This document shows positions 41,591 to 50,371 of a DNA stretch of 64,000 bases, in pieces. Every line of letters begins with the position of its first letter. The stretch's first letter is position 1. Position numbers and translations under genes: made by a program. The DNA is from Acidobacteria bacterium Mor1 (GTDB taxonomy: Bacteria; Acidobacteriota; Polarisedimenticolia; Polarisedimenticolales; Polarisedimenticolaceae), in assembly GCA_001664505.1 (NCBI GenBank), contig CP011806.1, forward strand, positions 5,387,874-5,451,873. The letters run 5' to 3'. The notes below the pieces were generated by a model, which had not been told where the DNA came from, searched no databases, and worked only from the letters and a program-made list of their open reading frames with translations.

Positions 41591-43162
41591 ATGGGTGTGA
41601 TCCGGGCAGGGCTGGCGGCGATCCTGGGCCTTGCGGCTTGCGGGGCCGTACTGGGGGCGAATCCGGCCCAGACCGATTTTCCCGGTAGGGCCAAGAACGT
41701 GATCCTGATGGTGGCCGACGGTGCCGGGTTCAATACCTGGCGGGCCACCGAGCTCTACCAGGGGAACAAGAAGCCCTTCTACCGCAAGGCTCCCTGGGTT
41801 TCGATGGCGGTGGCCCCGTCGGGGCTCACCTGGAACGGCGCCCGGGACGATCACGGCGATCCCCTGGGACTCGAGCCGTTGATCTACGATCCCGAGCGCG
41901 CCTGGGACCCGGCGAAGGTGGCCGGTGAGAAGCGCGGCGTGCGCCACTTCTTCGAGGGCTACCGCTGGCGGCGCACCGACGCGCCCGATTCCGCCAACAC
42001 CGCGTCGGCTCTGGTGACCGGTGTCCCGACCTTCAGCGGCGCGATCAATATCGACGGCGACGGCAATCCGGTCGAACGCACCCTGGCCTGGCTCTCCCAG
42101 CAAGCCGGCAGGCGCGTCGGCATCGTCAGCAGCGTGCAGTTCACCCACGCCACTCCCGCTGCCGCCGGAGGAGCCCACAACCGCACCCGTCGGGCGTACT
42201 GCGAACTGGCTGCCGAGCTTCTGACCTCGGGACTGCTGCACTTCATCGCCGGCGCCGGCAATCCGGACTTCGACAACAACGGGGAGCCGCTTCCCGAGGA
42301 CGCCGAGCGGACCTATCGCTACGTCGGCGGCCGGGAGATCTGGGACACCCTGACCGGAGATCGTCCCGCCGATCGCACCCGCCGGGTCTGTGCCGACGGC
42401 GAGAGCGGCGGCGTCAACCTCGACCGTGATGCGCGCAAGATCCTCGGGCACTGGACCCTGGTCCAGGACCGGGCGCGGATCGAGTCCCTGGCCGAGGGGC
42501 CGACCCCGGCCCGGACGTTGATCGTGCCCCAGGTCGGCCACGTACGGATGCAGGGTTCGTACTGGGTCGGCGGGAGCGTCTCGACGGTTCGCATCGGCGG
42601 GACCCTGCAGCAGGCAAGGGGTTCCCGGGCGGACCCCCGTTTCACCCCGCCGGGCTTCGATCCGAAATCCGAGGCGGTGCCGAGTCTGGCGACCCTGACC
42701 CGGGTGGCGCTCAACGCGCTGGACGACGACCCCGAGGGGCTCTTTCTCCACGTCGAGGGGGGCGCCGTCGACTGGGCCATGCACGCCAACCAGCTGGGCC
42801 GCACCGTCGAGGAGATGAACGACTTCGTCGCCGCCATCGAGGCTGTGGTCGCCTGGGTCGACGCCCGGGATGCCTGGGACGAGACCTTGTTGGTGGTCAC
42901 CGCCGATCACGACCACATGCTCTGGGGGCCCAATGCGTCGCGCAAGCCCTTCGACAAGCTGGTCGACAAGGGCAAGGGCAAGCTGCCGGGCTACCGCTGG
43001 TTGTCTTCGTCCCACTCCCGCAGCCTGATCCCGGTCTTCGCCCGGGGAGCCGGCGCCGGTTACGTGCGCAGCCTGGCCAAGGGCAAGGACCCGGTCCACG
43101 GACCCTACGTGGAGCAAGTTGATCTGTTCGAGGTGATGCGCCGGGCCGCGTTCGGCGACTAG
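41591..43162 (+). CDS. Exported alkaline phosphatase
   Basis: The 523-residue enzyme begins with a signal peptide (IRAGLAAILGLAACGAVLGA). It has the alkaline-phosphatase superfamily metal and nucleophile motifs in order: VILMVADGAGFN (first metal Asp), DSANTASALVTG (nucleophile Ser/Thr region), HVEGGAVDWAMHAN (Glu-Asp-His zinc ligands), VTADHDHMLWG (Asp-His) and SSSHSRSLIPVFARG (last His). It would hydrolyse phosphate monoesters in the periplasm or outside the cell. The longer open frame from 41489 overlaps the terminator, so ATG 41591 is preferred. Its TAG stop lies inside CTAG shared with the stop of the convergent phosphatase-domain gene. Confidence 0.92.
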   Translation: MGVIRAGLAAILGLAACGAVLGANPAQTDFPGRAKNVILMVADGAGFNTWRATELYQGNKKPFYRKAPWVSMAVAPSGLTWNGARDDHGDPLGLEPLIYDPERAWDPAKVAGEKRGVRHFFEGYRWRRTDAPDSANTASALVTGVPTFSGAINIDGDGNPVERTLAWLSQQAGRRVGIVSSVQFTHATPAAAGGAHNRTRRAYCELAAELLTSGLLHFIAGAGNPDFDNNGEPLPEDAERTYRYVGGREIWDTLTGDRPADRTRRVCADGESGGVNLDRDARKILGHWTLVQDRARIESLAEGPTPARTLIVPQVGHVRMQGSYWVGGSVSTVRIGGTLQQARGSRADPRFTPPGFDPKSEAVPSLATLTRVALNALDDDPEGLFLHVEGGAVDWAMHANQLGRTVEEMNDFVAAIEAVVAWVDARDAWDETLLVVTADHDHMLWGPNASRKPFDKLVDKGKGKLPGYRWLSSSHSRSLIPVFARGAGAGYVRSLAKGKDPVHGPYVEQVDLFEVMRRAAFGD

Positions 43163-44091
43163 CTTTTCTTGATCAGGACGTAGCTGATGTCGTCGGTCTG
43201 GGGGGCGGCGGCGAGCACTCGCCGCTCCAGTTCGGCGCCGATCTCCTTGCAGGGCCGGTCCGCCATCTCGTTGAGCAGAGACTCGAGCTGGGCCGGGAAG
43301 AAACGCTCTTCCGGCGACTCGTCCTCGTCGTCGCTCATGCCGTGCTCCGACAGGCCGTCGGTGTAGAGCACGAGGATGTCGCCGCTGCCCAGCAGGTTGA
43401 TCTCGTTGACCGAATAGGTCGGCTTGTAGCCTAGCCAGCTCTCGTGACGGGCCCGGTCGATGTCGTGCTTGTGGGGGAAGATCCCGATCGGCGGAAAGGA
43501 GGCGGTGCGGTCGGAGCTGATCTTGGTCAGCTTGCCGTACTGCTTGGAGTAGACCACCGGCGCCGGGTGAGCTGCCGAGATGAAGCGGAACTGTCCCTCG
43601 GTGGAGATCTCCCCGTAGATCATGGTGAAGTACTTGTTGATCGCCACCGACTGGTGGAAGCGGTCGTTGATCAGTTCGAACACCCGGGTGGTGATCTCGC
43701 CGTAGAGCTCCATCTCGTACATGGCACCAAGCATGAAGGCCTGATGCAGCATGGCGCAGATCAGCGCGTCGGTCTTGCGGTGCCCCGCCACGTCGGCCAG
43801 CAGGATGCCGGCCCGGTTACGGTTGAGCTCCAGTTTCTCGGCGACCTCATCCTGCCCTTGCTTGCGCGCCCGGGCGATGCGCCTGTCCAGATCGAAGCGC
43901 TGGTTGAAGTCGATGAAGATGATGTGATCGCCGCCGACCACCTGGCGCAGGGGCAGGGAGTTGCCGTAGACATCGAGGCCCTGGAGCCGGGGTTCCTCGC
44001 CCGGCGGCGGTTTCAACGTCTTCGCGATCTCCTGGAAGTTCTCCAGTTCGCGAATCAGATGATCGATGCGAAGCTCGGCTTCGAGGCTCAT
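43159..44091 (-). CDS. SpoIIE-type PP2C phosphatase
   Basis: The 310-residue protein starts with a coiled helix (LEAELRIDHLIRELENFQEIAKTL) followed by a SpoIIE/PP2C fold: 'GGDHIIFIDF', 'AGILLADVAGHRKTDALICAMLHQAF', 'FTMIYGEISTEGQFRFISAAHPAPVVYS', 'ILVLYTDGLSEHGM' and 'PQTDDISYVLIKKS'. The metal-binding DxxGH and TDDIS motifs are present, although the usual D-V-S-G-H-G reads D-V-A-G-H-R. The N-terminal helix may dock onto a sensor or anti-sigma partner, but none is encoded nearby. It is a probable serine phosphatase of a signalling pathway. It is convergent with the alkaline phosphatase gene, sharing the CTAG stop. Confidence 0.9.
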   Translation of the reverse strand: MSLEAELRIDHLIRELENFQEIAKTLKPPPGEEPRLQGLDVYGNSLPLRQVVGGDHIIFIDFNQRFDLDRRIARARKQGQDEVAEKLELNRNRAGILLADVAGHRKTDALICAMLHQAFMLGAMYEMELYGEITTRVFELINDRFHQSVAINKYFTMIYGEISTEGQFRFISAAHPAPVVYSKQYGKLTKISSDRTASFPPIGIFPHKHDIDRARHESWLGYKPTYSVNEINLLGSGDILVLYTDGLSEHGMSDDEDESPEERFFPAQLESLLNEMADRPCKEIGAELERRVLAAAPQTDDISYVLIKKS

Positions 44092-44196
44092 GGCCGCCCT
44101 GTTTTCTGCGGTCGAGACAACCTCGACCTCTGATGGATCACTTTAGCGCGATGGTGGTTGGATTGCCTTAGTCCGGCGCTAAAACACGGTCAATTG

Positions 44197-44202
44197 TATG
44201 CT
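44197..44202 (+). promoter_or_regulatory. Candidate -10 element, near-leaderless AEC transporter gene
   Basis: TATGCT ends 9 nt before the ATG of the AEC gene, which lacks a Shine-Dalgarno sequence. No -35 hexamer is convincing. The same spacing is seen at addB and at the cysteine leader peptide. Confidence 0.33.
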
Positions 44203-44211
44203 CTCCGGCCG

Positions 44212-45114
44212 ATGCTCAATCTGTTCTTTCAAAACCTCGCGCCGATCTTCCTCGTGGCCGCCGTCGGCTACGCGCTGGTCGCCCGGGCCAGGATCGATCC
44301 GGCGCCGGTGGCCCGGCTGGCCTTCCTGGTGTTGGCGCCCTGTTTCGTCTACGAGACGTTGACCGCCAGCCGCACTCCGCTGATCGAGATGGGGCGCATC
44401 GCCGGGCTGGCGACATCGGTCTCGCTGATTCTCGCCGGGGTGGCCCTGCTGATGTCGCGGCTCCTCGGCTGGGAGCGCAAGCTCTGTACGGTGGCGGTGC
44501 TGGGGGCGATGCTGCCCAACGCCGGAAACTACGGCATCTCGGCCAGCCGCTTTGCCTTCGGTGAAGCGGCGGTGGCCCCGGCCGGTCTGTTTTTCGTCGC
44601 CTCGGCGGTGATGACCTTCACCGCGGGTATCCTCGTCGCGTCGTGGGGGCAGGCCAGTTTGCGGGATGCCCTGGGGCGGCTCCCCAGGGTGCCGGCGATC
44701 TGGGCGCTGGTTGCTGCATTCCTGGCGCTGGCCACCGGCTTCGAGCTGCCGCTTCCGATCGACCGTGGCGTCGAGCTGATGGCCGACGCCACGATTCCGA
44801 TGTTCCTGCTGATCCTCGGCATGCAGCTTCACGGCAAGGGGCTGACCGGACCTTGGGGGCCGGTGGCCCTGGCCATCGGGCTGCGGCTCTTGGGTTCGAT
44901 CGTCGTCGCCTGGCCGCTGTCAGCCCTCTACGGCCTGGAGGGCGTGGCGCGGCAGACCGCGGTGCTGCAGTCGGGCATGCCCGCAGCGGTGATCGCCATC
45001 GTGATCGCCGCCGAGTACGACGTGGAGCCGGCTGTCTTGACCACCATCGTCGTGCTCGGAACGCTGCTGAGCCCGCTGACCCTGACGCCGCTTCTGAGCT
45101 TCCTGGGTAGTTGA
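44212..45114 (+). CDS. AEC-family transporter (auxin efflux carrier-like)
   Basis: The 300-residue membrane protein has ten hydrophobic segments in two halves: 'LAPIFLVAAVGYALVARARIDPAPVARLAFLVLAPCFVYETL', then 'LPNAGNYGISASRFAFG' (the crossing-loop PNAxNYG motif), and in the second half 'ATIPMFLLILGMQL' and 'QSGMPAAVIAIVIAAEYD' with the matching PAA-x-N/I crossing helix. This is the AEC plan; bacterial members export or import dicarboxylates, amino acids or similar. ATG 44212 has no ribosome-binding site, but a TATGCT -10-like hexamer ends 9 nt upstream (44197-44202). The longer open frame from 44158 is less convincing. Confidence 0.9.
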   Translation: MLNLFFQNLAPIFLVAAVGYALVARARIDPAPVARLAFLVLAPCFVYETLTASRTPLIEMGRIAGLATSVSLILAGVALLMSRLLGWERKLCTVAVLGAMLPNAGNYGISASRFAFGEAAVAPAGLFFVASAVMTFTAGILVASWGQASLRDALGRLPRVPAIWALVAAFLALATGFELPLPIDRGVELMADATIPMFLLILGMQLHGKGLTGPWGPVALAIGLRLLGSIVVAWPLSALYGLEGVARQTAVLQSGMPAAVIAIVIAAEYDVEPAVLTTIVVLGTLLSPLTLTPLLSFLGS

Positions 45115-45210
45115 ACCGCAAATGCCCAGTGCAGTCAGAGGAAACGTCCCGTATCTTTGATTTTCCACCTTCTGTAGGCGACAGCGTCCGTCTGTCCAGG
45201 GGAACCGATC

Positions 45211-47007
45211 ATGCCCCTCAAGCTCCTGAGAAAAAGCAAGTTGCAAACCCTCGCGACACTCGTTTGTCTGGGCCTCGCCCTGCCGGCGGCGGCTGTCGAA
45301 CCCGGGGAAGTCAGCGGCGTGACCTGGGTCAGCAAGGCCTGGATGGAGTGGCAGCCCGAGCCGGGCGCCGACAGCTACACGGTTTATCGCGGCTACCTCC
45401 CGGACCTGGGCGCCGACTACTTCGGCACCTTCCTGATCGGGGAGCGGGACTACCACAACGGGTTCGACCCGGCGGAGCCGGTACCCGATTGGGGCTTCTT
45501 CTATCTGGTCACCGCCAACAACGCCGACGGTGAAGGGGAGATGGGGAGCGGGAACTCCGGCGGCACCCCGACGGCGCGCCCCAACAACCAGCCCTGGCCC
45601 GGGCTCGGCGTGGCGGGGGAGTGGAGCGACATCCGTGCCTGGCCGGACATCTCGATCCATAGCGCCGTGCTCCACACCGGGAAACTGATCACCTGGCGCG
45701 GCGACGAGAGCTCCTACACCACCACCAGCTACGTCTACGATCCGGCCACCGACAGCTTCACCTCACAGGTGGCTCACATGGACCTGTTCTGCGGCGGGCA
45801 CACCTTCCTTGCCGACGGCCGCCTGTTGGGTATCGGTGGAACCTCCGACTACGACCCCTACGCCGGCGGGAAGTGGAGCGGCATCTTCGATCCCGTCACC
45901 GAGACGTGGACCGACGGTCCCGACATGGCCGACGGCCGCTGGTACCCGACCGCGGTGACCATGGCCGACGAGACGGTGCTGACCTTCTCCGGCCTGGACG
46001 AGACCACCGCGCTCAACCCCAAGGTCGAGCGCTACGACCCGGCCACCGGTTCCAACGGAGCCTGGAGCGTGCTGCCCGGCGCCAACCGCACCATCGAGTT
46101 CTACCCCCGGATGCACCTGATGCCTGACGGAACTTTGGTTCACGTCGGCATCGAGGCGGAGGCTTCGACCTTCGACCCGGCCACCGAGACCTGGACCCCG
46201 CTGGCGACGTCGAGCTACGGCGTCCGCGAGGAGGGGACCTCGGTGCTGCTTCCGCCGGACAACCAGCGGGTCATGATCCTCGGCGGCGGCCAGGAGCACC
46301 ACGGCGACCAGAACGACCATGGAGATCACGGCGACCATGGCGGGGAGCACGGGAGCGGCGGCGACACCAAGCAGATCGCCACCGCCACCGCCGAGATCAT
46401 CGACATGGCGGCGGAGACTCCGGCCTGGTCCGGCACGGCCTCGATGCACTTCCCGCGGATCCACGGCAACGCCGTGCTGCTACCCGACGGGACGGTGCTG
46501 GCCGCCGGCGGCGGCTACAACCATCTGACGCCGACCTTCCCGGCGGAGGTGTTCGACCCGGTCAGCGAGACCTGGACCGTGGCGGCGTCGATGCACTCCT
46601 TCCGGCGCTATCACTCGAGCGCCGTGTTGCTCCCCGACGGCCGGGTGTTCTGGGGCGGCAGCGACGAGAACCCGACCGGTGAGTTCTACTCGCCCGGATA
46701 TCTCTTCCGCGGCCCGCGGCCGACCATCACCACGGCGCCCGCCTCGGTGGGATACGGCCAGACCTTCCAGGTCGACACTCCCGACGCGGCCGGCATCGCC
46801 TCGGTGGTGTTCATGCGGCCGGGAGCGACGACCCACTCGATCAACATGGAGCAGCGCCACGTACCGCTGAGCTTCACCACCGGATCGGGCAACGTGCAGC
46901 CGACCACACCGAGCAACCCGCATCTGGCGCCTCCGGGCTACTACATGATGTTCCTGCTCGACGGGGACGGCGTGCCCTCGGAAGCCCGCTTCGTGCAACT
47001 GCGCTGA
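45211..47007 (+). CDS. Secreted radical-copper-oxidase-like protein (galactose/glyoxal oxidase fold)
   Basis: The 598-residue protein has a signal peptide, an FN3-like N-terminal part and a kelch propeller with DUF1929-type C-terminal domain. The residues of the galactose-oxidase copper site are visible: Cys194 (DLFCGGHT) and Tyr245 (GRWYPTA) as the thioether-linked pair, Tyr467-His468 (RRYHSSAV) as axial Tyr and His, and His571 (NPHLAPPGYYM) as the second copper His. These match Cys228, Tyr272, Tyr495, His496 and His581 of galactose oxidase in order and context. The substrate could be an alcohol or aldehyde, with H2O2 as product. Between residues about 362 and 385 is an insertion rich in His and Asp (HGDHGDHGGEHG). 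It lies upstream of msrA. Confidence 0.88.
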   Translation: MPLKLLRKSKLQTLATLVCLGLALPAAAVEPGEVSGVTWVSKAWMEWQPEPGADSYTVYRGYLPDLGADYFGTFLIGERDYHNGFDPAEPVPDWGFFYLVTANNADGEGEMGSGNSGGTPTARPNNQPWPGLGVAGEWSDIRAWPDISIHSAVLHTGKLITWRGDESSYTTTSYVYDPATDSFTSQVAHMDLFCGGHTFLADGRLLGIGGTSDYDPYAGGKWSGIFDPVTETWTDGPDMADGRWYPTAVTMADETVLTFSGLDETTALNPKVERYDPATGSNGAWSVLPGANRTIEFYPRMHLMPDGTLVHVGIEAEASTFDPATETWTPLATSSYGVREEGTSVLLPPDNQRVMILGGGQEHHGDQNDHGDHGDHGGEHGSGGDTKQIATATAEIIDMAAETPAWSGTASMHFPRIHGNAVLLPDGTVLAAGGGYNHLTPTFPAEVFDPVSETWTVAASMHSFRRYHSSAVLLPDGRVFWGGSDENPTGEFYSPGYLFRGPRPTITTAPASVGYGQTFQVDTPDAAGIASVVFMRPGATTHSINMEQRHVPLSFTTGSGNVQPTTPSNPHLAPPGYYMMFLLDGDGVPSEARFVQLR

Positions 47008-47051
47008 GGGCGGCCCGAATCGACTATGCTTGCGGGCGGAGGATCGAATCG

Positions 47052-47579
47052 ATGCGCCTTGATCGTCTGATTCCGTGGGTTCTGGCCTACGCGGTGTTCG
47101 CCGCCCCGGCTCTGGCCGAATCCTCCTGTGACGCCGCCGACGCTCACCCGTGGCTGGCCAAGTCCAGTCAACGGATGACCCAGCTCAACCTGCTGATCCA
47201 GGACGCCATGTCCAGGGGAGCCACCCTCGAGTCCTGCAGCGGGACGGCGACCGAGGGAGAGGACGGCGAGCTCTCCGGCGAACTGAAGCTGACCTTCTCC
47301 GACGGCCTCCGCTTCCGCTTCGAGGCCGCGCCGGGAACCGGCGTGGCGCTCCACGAGATGCCCGGCGGCTTTCCCGACGAGGCCGCGACCCTGGAGGTGC
47401 TGCGGCGCTACGCCCAGCGCATGGCCCTGCAGATGGACTGGGAGAACCCGGAGATCGGCACCGAGGGAGAGCGGGAGGTGCGGACCTACCGGGCCCCGGA
47501 CTCCGACTCCAACGCCGTCGCAGCGTTGCTCTACGCCGACGGCGCCCTGGTGGCCATCCGCCTCAGCAGCTCCGACTGA
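47052..47579 (+). CDS. Exported hypothetical protein, 175 aa
   Basis: Signal peptide MRLDRLIPWVLAYAVFAAPALAES, then a mature domain with two cysteines (SSCDAADAH and LESCSGT) and a mainly alpha/beta composition ('KLTFSDGLRFRFEAAPG', 'EVLRRYAQRMALQMDW', 'AVAALLYADGALVAIRLSSSD'). GCGGAGGATCG before ATG 47052 provides a ribosome-binding site. No family recognised. It lies between the copper-oxidase-like gene (45 nt upstream) and msrA (19 nt downstream) on the same strand, so the three may form one transcript. A TATGCT at 47025-47030 could be an internal -10. Confidence 0.75.
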   Translation: MRLDRLIPWVLAYAVFAAPALAESSCDAADAHPWLAKSSQRMTQLNLLIQDAMSRGATLESCSGTATEGEDGELSGELKLTFSDGLRFRFEAAPGTGVALHEMPGGFPDEAATLEVLRRYAQRMALQMDWENPEIGTEGEREVRTYRAPDSDSNAVAALLYADGALVAIRLSSSD

Positions 47580-47597
47580 CCCACAAGGAGAACCCCC

Positions 47598-48245
47598 ATG
47601 CTGTTTCGCAAGACCGAGATGATCTCCGCCGAGAAAGCGCTGCCCGGGCGCAGCGAGTCGATTCCGGTGCCGTCCAAACACTACGTGCTGGGTACGCCGA
47701 TGAAGCCCCCCTTCGAGGGGATGGAGCTGGCGATGTTCGGCATGGGTTGTTTCTGGGGCGCCGAGCGGAAGTTCTGGGAGGCCGAGGGGGTGCACTCGAC
47801 CCAGGTCGGCTACGCCGCGGGGCACACTCCGAACCCGACGTATCAAGAAGTCTGTAGCGGTCAGACCGGCCACAACGAGGTGGTGCGGGTGGTGTTCGAC
47901 CCGGCCAAGATCTCCTACGACGAGATCCTGCGCATCTTCTGGGAGAACCACGACCCGACCCAGGGCATGCGCCAGGGGAACGATACCGGCACCCAGTACC
48001 GCTCCGGCGTCTACTGGTACGGCGAGGCTCAGCGAGAGGCGGTGGCCCGCAGCCGCGAAGCCTTCCAGGGCAAATTGATCGCCTCGGGTTACGGGCAGAT
48101 CACGACCGAGATCCTCGAGGCGCCCGAGTTCTACTACGCCGAGGACTACCACCAGCAGTACCTGGCCAAGAACCCGGGCGGCTACTGCGGCCTGGGCGGG
48201 ACGGGAGTCAGCTGCCCGATCGGGGTCGCCACCTCCGACAGCTAG
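47598..48245 (+). CDS. msrA: Peptide-methionine (S)-S-oxide reductase MsrA
   Basis: The 215-residue enzyme reduces methionine-S-sulfoxide in proteins. It has the active-site GMGCFWGAE with the catalytic Cys, '[33 protein letters not shown]', '[27 protein letters not shown]' and '[30 protein letters not shown]', the last with C-terminal cysteines that can serve as resolving residues. Start ATG 47598 has an AAGGAG site. No signal peptide is visible, so it is cytoplasmic. It sits 19 nt downstream of the exported unknown protein and is probably in one transcript with it and the oxidase-like gene, which would fit repair of oxidised methionine. Confidence 0.96.
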   Translation: MLFRKTEMISAEKALPGRSESIPVPSKHYVLGTPMKPPFEGMELAMFGMGCFWGAERKFWEAEGVHSTQVGYAAGHTPNPTYQEVCSGQTGHNEVVRVVFDPAKISYDEILRIFWENHDPTQGMRQGNDTGTQYRSGVYWYGEAQREAVARSREAFQGKLIASGYGQITTEILEAPEFYYAEDYHQQYLAKNPGGYCGLGGTGVSCPIGVATSDS

Positions 48246-48271
48246 CTCGCGTCGGATCATCTCCTACACAC

Positions 48272-48304
48272 AAAAAAGCGCCGGGGAGGAAACCTCCCCG
48301 GCGC
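48272..48304 (-). terminator. Intrinsic terminator between msrA and the spondin/CHRD gene
   Basis: GCGCCGGGGAGG and CCTCCCCGGCGC form a perfect 12-bp stem around an AAA loop (48278-48304). On the minus strand six T follow (48277-48272), so it terminates the spondin/CHRD transcript; it may also act on msrA. Confidence 0.9.
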
Positions 48305-48328
48305 CGCCAGTGGGGACACGGCTACGGT

Positions 48329-49546
48329 TTAGTCGACCAGGCCGACCTGGCCGCGCAGCTCTCCGGCGGGGAAAGCTTCGGTGTGCAGGTTGAGGTAGAT
48401 GTTGCCCGCCGCCAGCTCGTTGAGCAGGGTGACGAAGCTCTCACCCTCGAACGGTCCGGTGAGGTCGCCGGCGTCGATGCTGATCTGGACTCCGTTGTTG
48501 CGGATTCCGTCACCCAGGTCGGCGACCACCGGGCCGTTGACGCCTTCCGCACCGAGGTGCAGGTGGGCGGCGACCAGCGGACCGGTCAGGTCCTGGACGA
48601 AGGCCTGGATCTCGAGGCGGTTGCCGTTGCGGGAGCGCAGGCGGGCGTTGCCGGTAGCGTCGGAGACCACCGCGTCCGCCTGCACTTCCGCGCCGGTGGA
48701 GAGATCCGCTTCGAACTTCACCCGGCCGCCCAGATCGACGAAGCGCAGGGTGACCGACAGCAGGCGGTCGTCGTCGTCGTTGAAGTCGCCGTTGCCGAAG
48801 ACCGGGTAGTTCAGCACGCCGTCGGGGTAGGCCAGGTCGCCGGGGGCGGCGAAGCCGGGGGCCGGGGTGACGACCGGCTCGGCAGTGGTGACACCGGTGT
48901 CCGGGGCACCCTGGTTGAGGAAGGCGACGTTTCCGGCGACCTCGTCATTGAGCTCGGTGCCGGCGTCGTTGGTCTCGTCGCCGGAGACGATGAAGTCCGT
49001 GCCGACGAAGTTGCCGGCGTCATCGAACAGTTGGTGGGCCAGCGGGTTGCCGTTGGCGATGAAGAAGTCGTTGCTGGGGATGATCATCGAGGCGTAGCTG
49101 AAGTAGCGATCGATGGACGGGTCGACCTGGAAGGTCACACCGGCGCGGTCGCCGGGGGCCAGCGGTCCGGCCGGGCCGGGCAGGCCGCTGACCTGGGGAG
49201 CGCCGCCGGTCAGGGCATCGAAGGTCGCGGTGATCGGTCCGTTGTTGCCGTCTTCGGCCAGGGCTTCGATCTCGTTACCGCCCAGGGGGACACTGGCGAG
49301 CTGGCCGCCGTCGTAGGAGTCGAAGGTGCCGTCGTGGATTCCGATCCAGATCGGCGTGAGGAACGTACCGCGGGAGACGGTGGAGTTCTCCACGGTGACG
49401 ACCACCGAGGGGATCGAGGCCGCGCCGCGGCTGGAGCCGCTGGAGGTGTCGATCGTGGTGTCGACGTTGCGGGCGATCGACTCGGCGGAGACCGACGAGA
49501 CGGCGAGGAGTGCGACAAGGGAAAGTACGGTGAGGGTTCTGAACAT
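48329..49546 (-). CDS. Secreted protein with spondin N-like and CHRD domains
   Basis: The 405-residue product has a signal peptide (MFRTLTVLSLVALLAVSSVSAES) and then a spondin N-terminal-like domain ('SVVVTVENSTVSRGTFLTPIWIGIHDGTFDSYDGGQLASVPLGGNEIEALAEDG' and 'YFSYASMIIPSNDFFIANGNP'). The C-terminal part is a CHRD domain ('FEADLSTGAEVQAD', 'AHLHLGAEGVNGPVVADLGDG', 'LLNELAAGNIYLNLHTEAFPAGELRGQVGLV'). These beta domains are common in bacterial extracellular proteins and are thought to mediate adhesion or ligand binding. AAGGAG precedes ATG 49546. A terminator follows. The divergent TetR-family gene and the palindrome at 49646 suggest that this gene is the regulator's target. Confidence 0.9.
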   Translation of the reverse strand: MFRTLTVLSLVALLAVSSVSAESIARNVDTTIDTSSGSSRGAASIPSVVVTVENSTVSRGTFLTPIWIGIHDGTFDSYDGGQLASVPLGGNEIEALAEDGNNGPITATFDALTGGAPQVSGLPGPAGPLAPGDRAGVTFQVDPSIDRYFSYASMIIPSNDFFIANGNPLAHQLFDDAGNFVGTDFIVSGDETNDAGTELNDEVAGNVAFLNQGAPDTGVTTAEPVVTPAPGFAAPGDLAYPDGVLNYPVFGNGDFNDDDDRLLSVTLRFVDLGGRVKFEADLSTGAEVQADAVVSDATGNARLRSRNGNRLEIQAFVQDLTGPLVAAHLHLGAEGVNGPVVADLGDGIRNNGVQISIDAGDLTGPFEGESFVTLLNELAAGNIYLNLHTEAFPAGELRGQVGLVD

Positions 49547-49645
49547 CTTGGGGGCTCCTTCAAACAGTGTCGAAAATGAAAATTTCTTCGTGGGTTTCGT
49601 TCGCCGAACGCGCCCACCGCGTCCGGTCGACGGGGAAGAACCCCT

Positions 49646-49659
49646 AGACAGGTCTGTCT
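49646..49659. promoter_or_regulatory. Palindromic operator candidate for the TetR-family regulator
   Basis: AGACAG, two spacer bases, then CTGTCT form a perfect 6-bp inverted repeat (AGACAGgtCTGTCT) in the 228-nt region between the divergent spondin/CHRD and TetR genes. TetR-family dimers often bind such TAGACnnGTCTA-like palindromes. Direct binding by the neighbouring regulator is inference. Confidence 0.6.
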
Positions 49660-49707
49660 GTTCCGGCGATCTGCGCTTTGAGAAATTTTTGAGATTCCGA
49701 GGGTGTT

Positions 49708-49736
49708 TTCGCACCGAGAATCGGACGCGCTATGCT
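49708..49736 (+). promoter_or_regulatory. Candidate promoter of the TetR-family gene
   Basis: TTCGCA (49708-49713) and TATGCT (49731-49736) are separated by 17 nt; each matches four of six consensus positions. It lies about 40 nt before ATG 49775 and about 50 nt from the palindrome. Confidence 0.5.
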
Positions 49737-49774
49737 GTTGAAAAGGCAGCACTTCGCCCGGAAAGGAAGCCTTG

Positions 49775-50344
49775 ATGGCCGAATCGAGAAAAGATCAGCT
49801 GATCGAAACAGCCTTCCGGCTGTTCCAGGCCGACGGCTACCGCAGCACCGGAATCAACCGGATCCTCGACGAGGCCGGAGTGGCCAAGCAGACCCTCTAC
49901 AACCACTTCCGCACCAAGGACGAGCTGATCCTGGCCGCCCTCGAGCGCTGGGACCGCGACTCACGTCAGTGGCTGGTCGACGCCATGGAGGCCCGCAGTG
50001 ACGATCCTCGTGAGCGCTTGCTGGCGCTGTTCGACGTGCTCGACGAGTGGTTCGCCTCGGCGGGGTTCCGCGGCTGCCTGTTCGTCAACGCCGCGGCGGA
50101 GTTCGGCGATCCCGAGGACCCGATCCACCAGGCGGCCGCCGACCACAAGCAGGAGTTCCGGGAGTACCTGTTGGCCCAGGCTCGCCGGCTGGAGGTCGAC
50201 GATCCGGAGGCGTTGACCGAGCACATTGCGCTCTTGATGGAGGGTGCGATCGTCACGGCCCAGGTAGGAGGCGCAACCGGGGTTGCCGGACGGGCCCGCG
50301 CCGCGGCCGAGACGCTGATCTCCGCTGCCGGTTCGGCGGTCTGA
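49775..50344 (+). CDS. TetR/AcrR-family transcriptional regulator
   Basis: The 189-residue protein has a classical TetR N-terminus: DQLIETAFRLFQADGYRSTGINRILDEAGVAKQTLYNHFRTKDELILAAL, with the recognition helix in VAKQTLYNHF. The C-terminal ligand domain contains 'LFDVLDEWFASAGFRGCLFVNAAAEFGDPEDPIHQAAADHKQEFREYLLAQARRL', a pattern of the regulators that govern small-molecule or oxidative responses. ATG 49775 is preferred to the preceding TTG 49772. It is divergent from the spondin/CHRD gene with a palindromic operator between them, so autoregulation and control of that gene are likely. The inducing ligand is not visible. Confidence 0.93.
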   Translation: MAESRKDQLIETAFRLFQADGYRSTGINRILDEAGVAKQTLYNHFRTKDELILAALERWDRDSRQWLVDAMEARSDDPRERLLALFDVLDEWFASAGFRGCLFVNAAAEFGDPEDPIHQAAADHKQEFREYLLAQARRLEVDDPEALTEHIALLMEGAIVTAQVGGATGVAGRARAAAETLISAAGSAV

Positions 50345-50371
50345 GCCGGCGGCGAAACGCACCTCCCGGGG

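Noticed and set aside
40985-43117. 710-codon minus-strand frame opposite alkaline phosphatase
   Set aside because: Antisense shadow; it also crosses the terminator and the Cys-rich gene.
46941-48260. 439-codon minus-strand frame opposite msrA and the exported unknown gene
   Set aside because: Antisense shadow; MsrA active-site motifs and ribosome-binding sites are on the plus strand.
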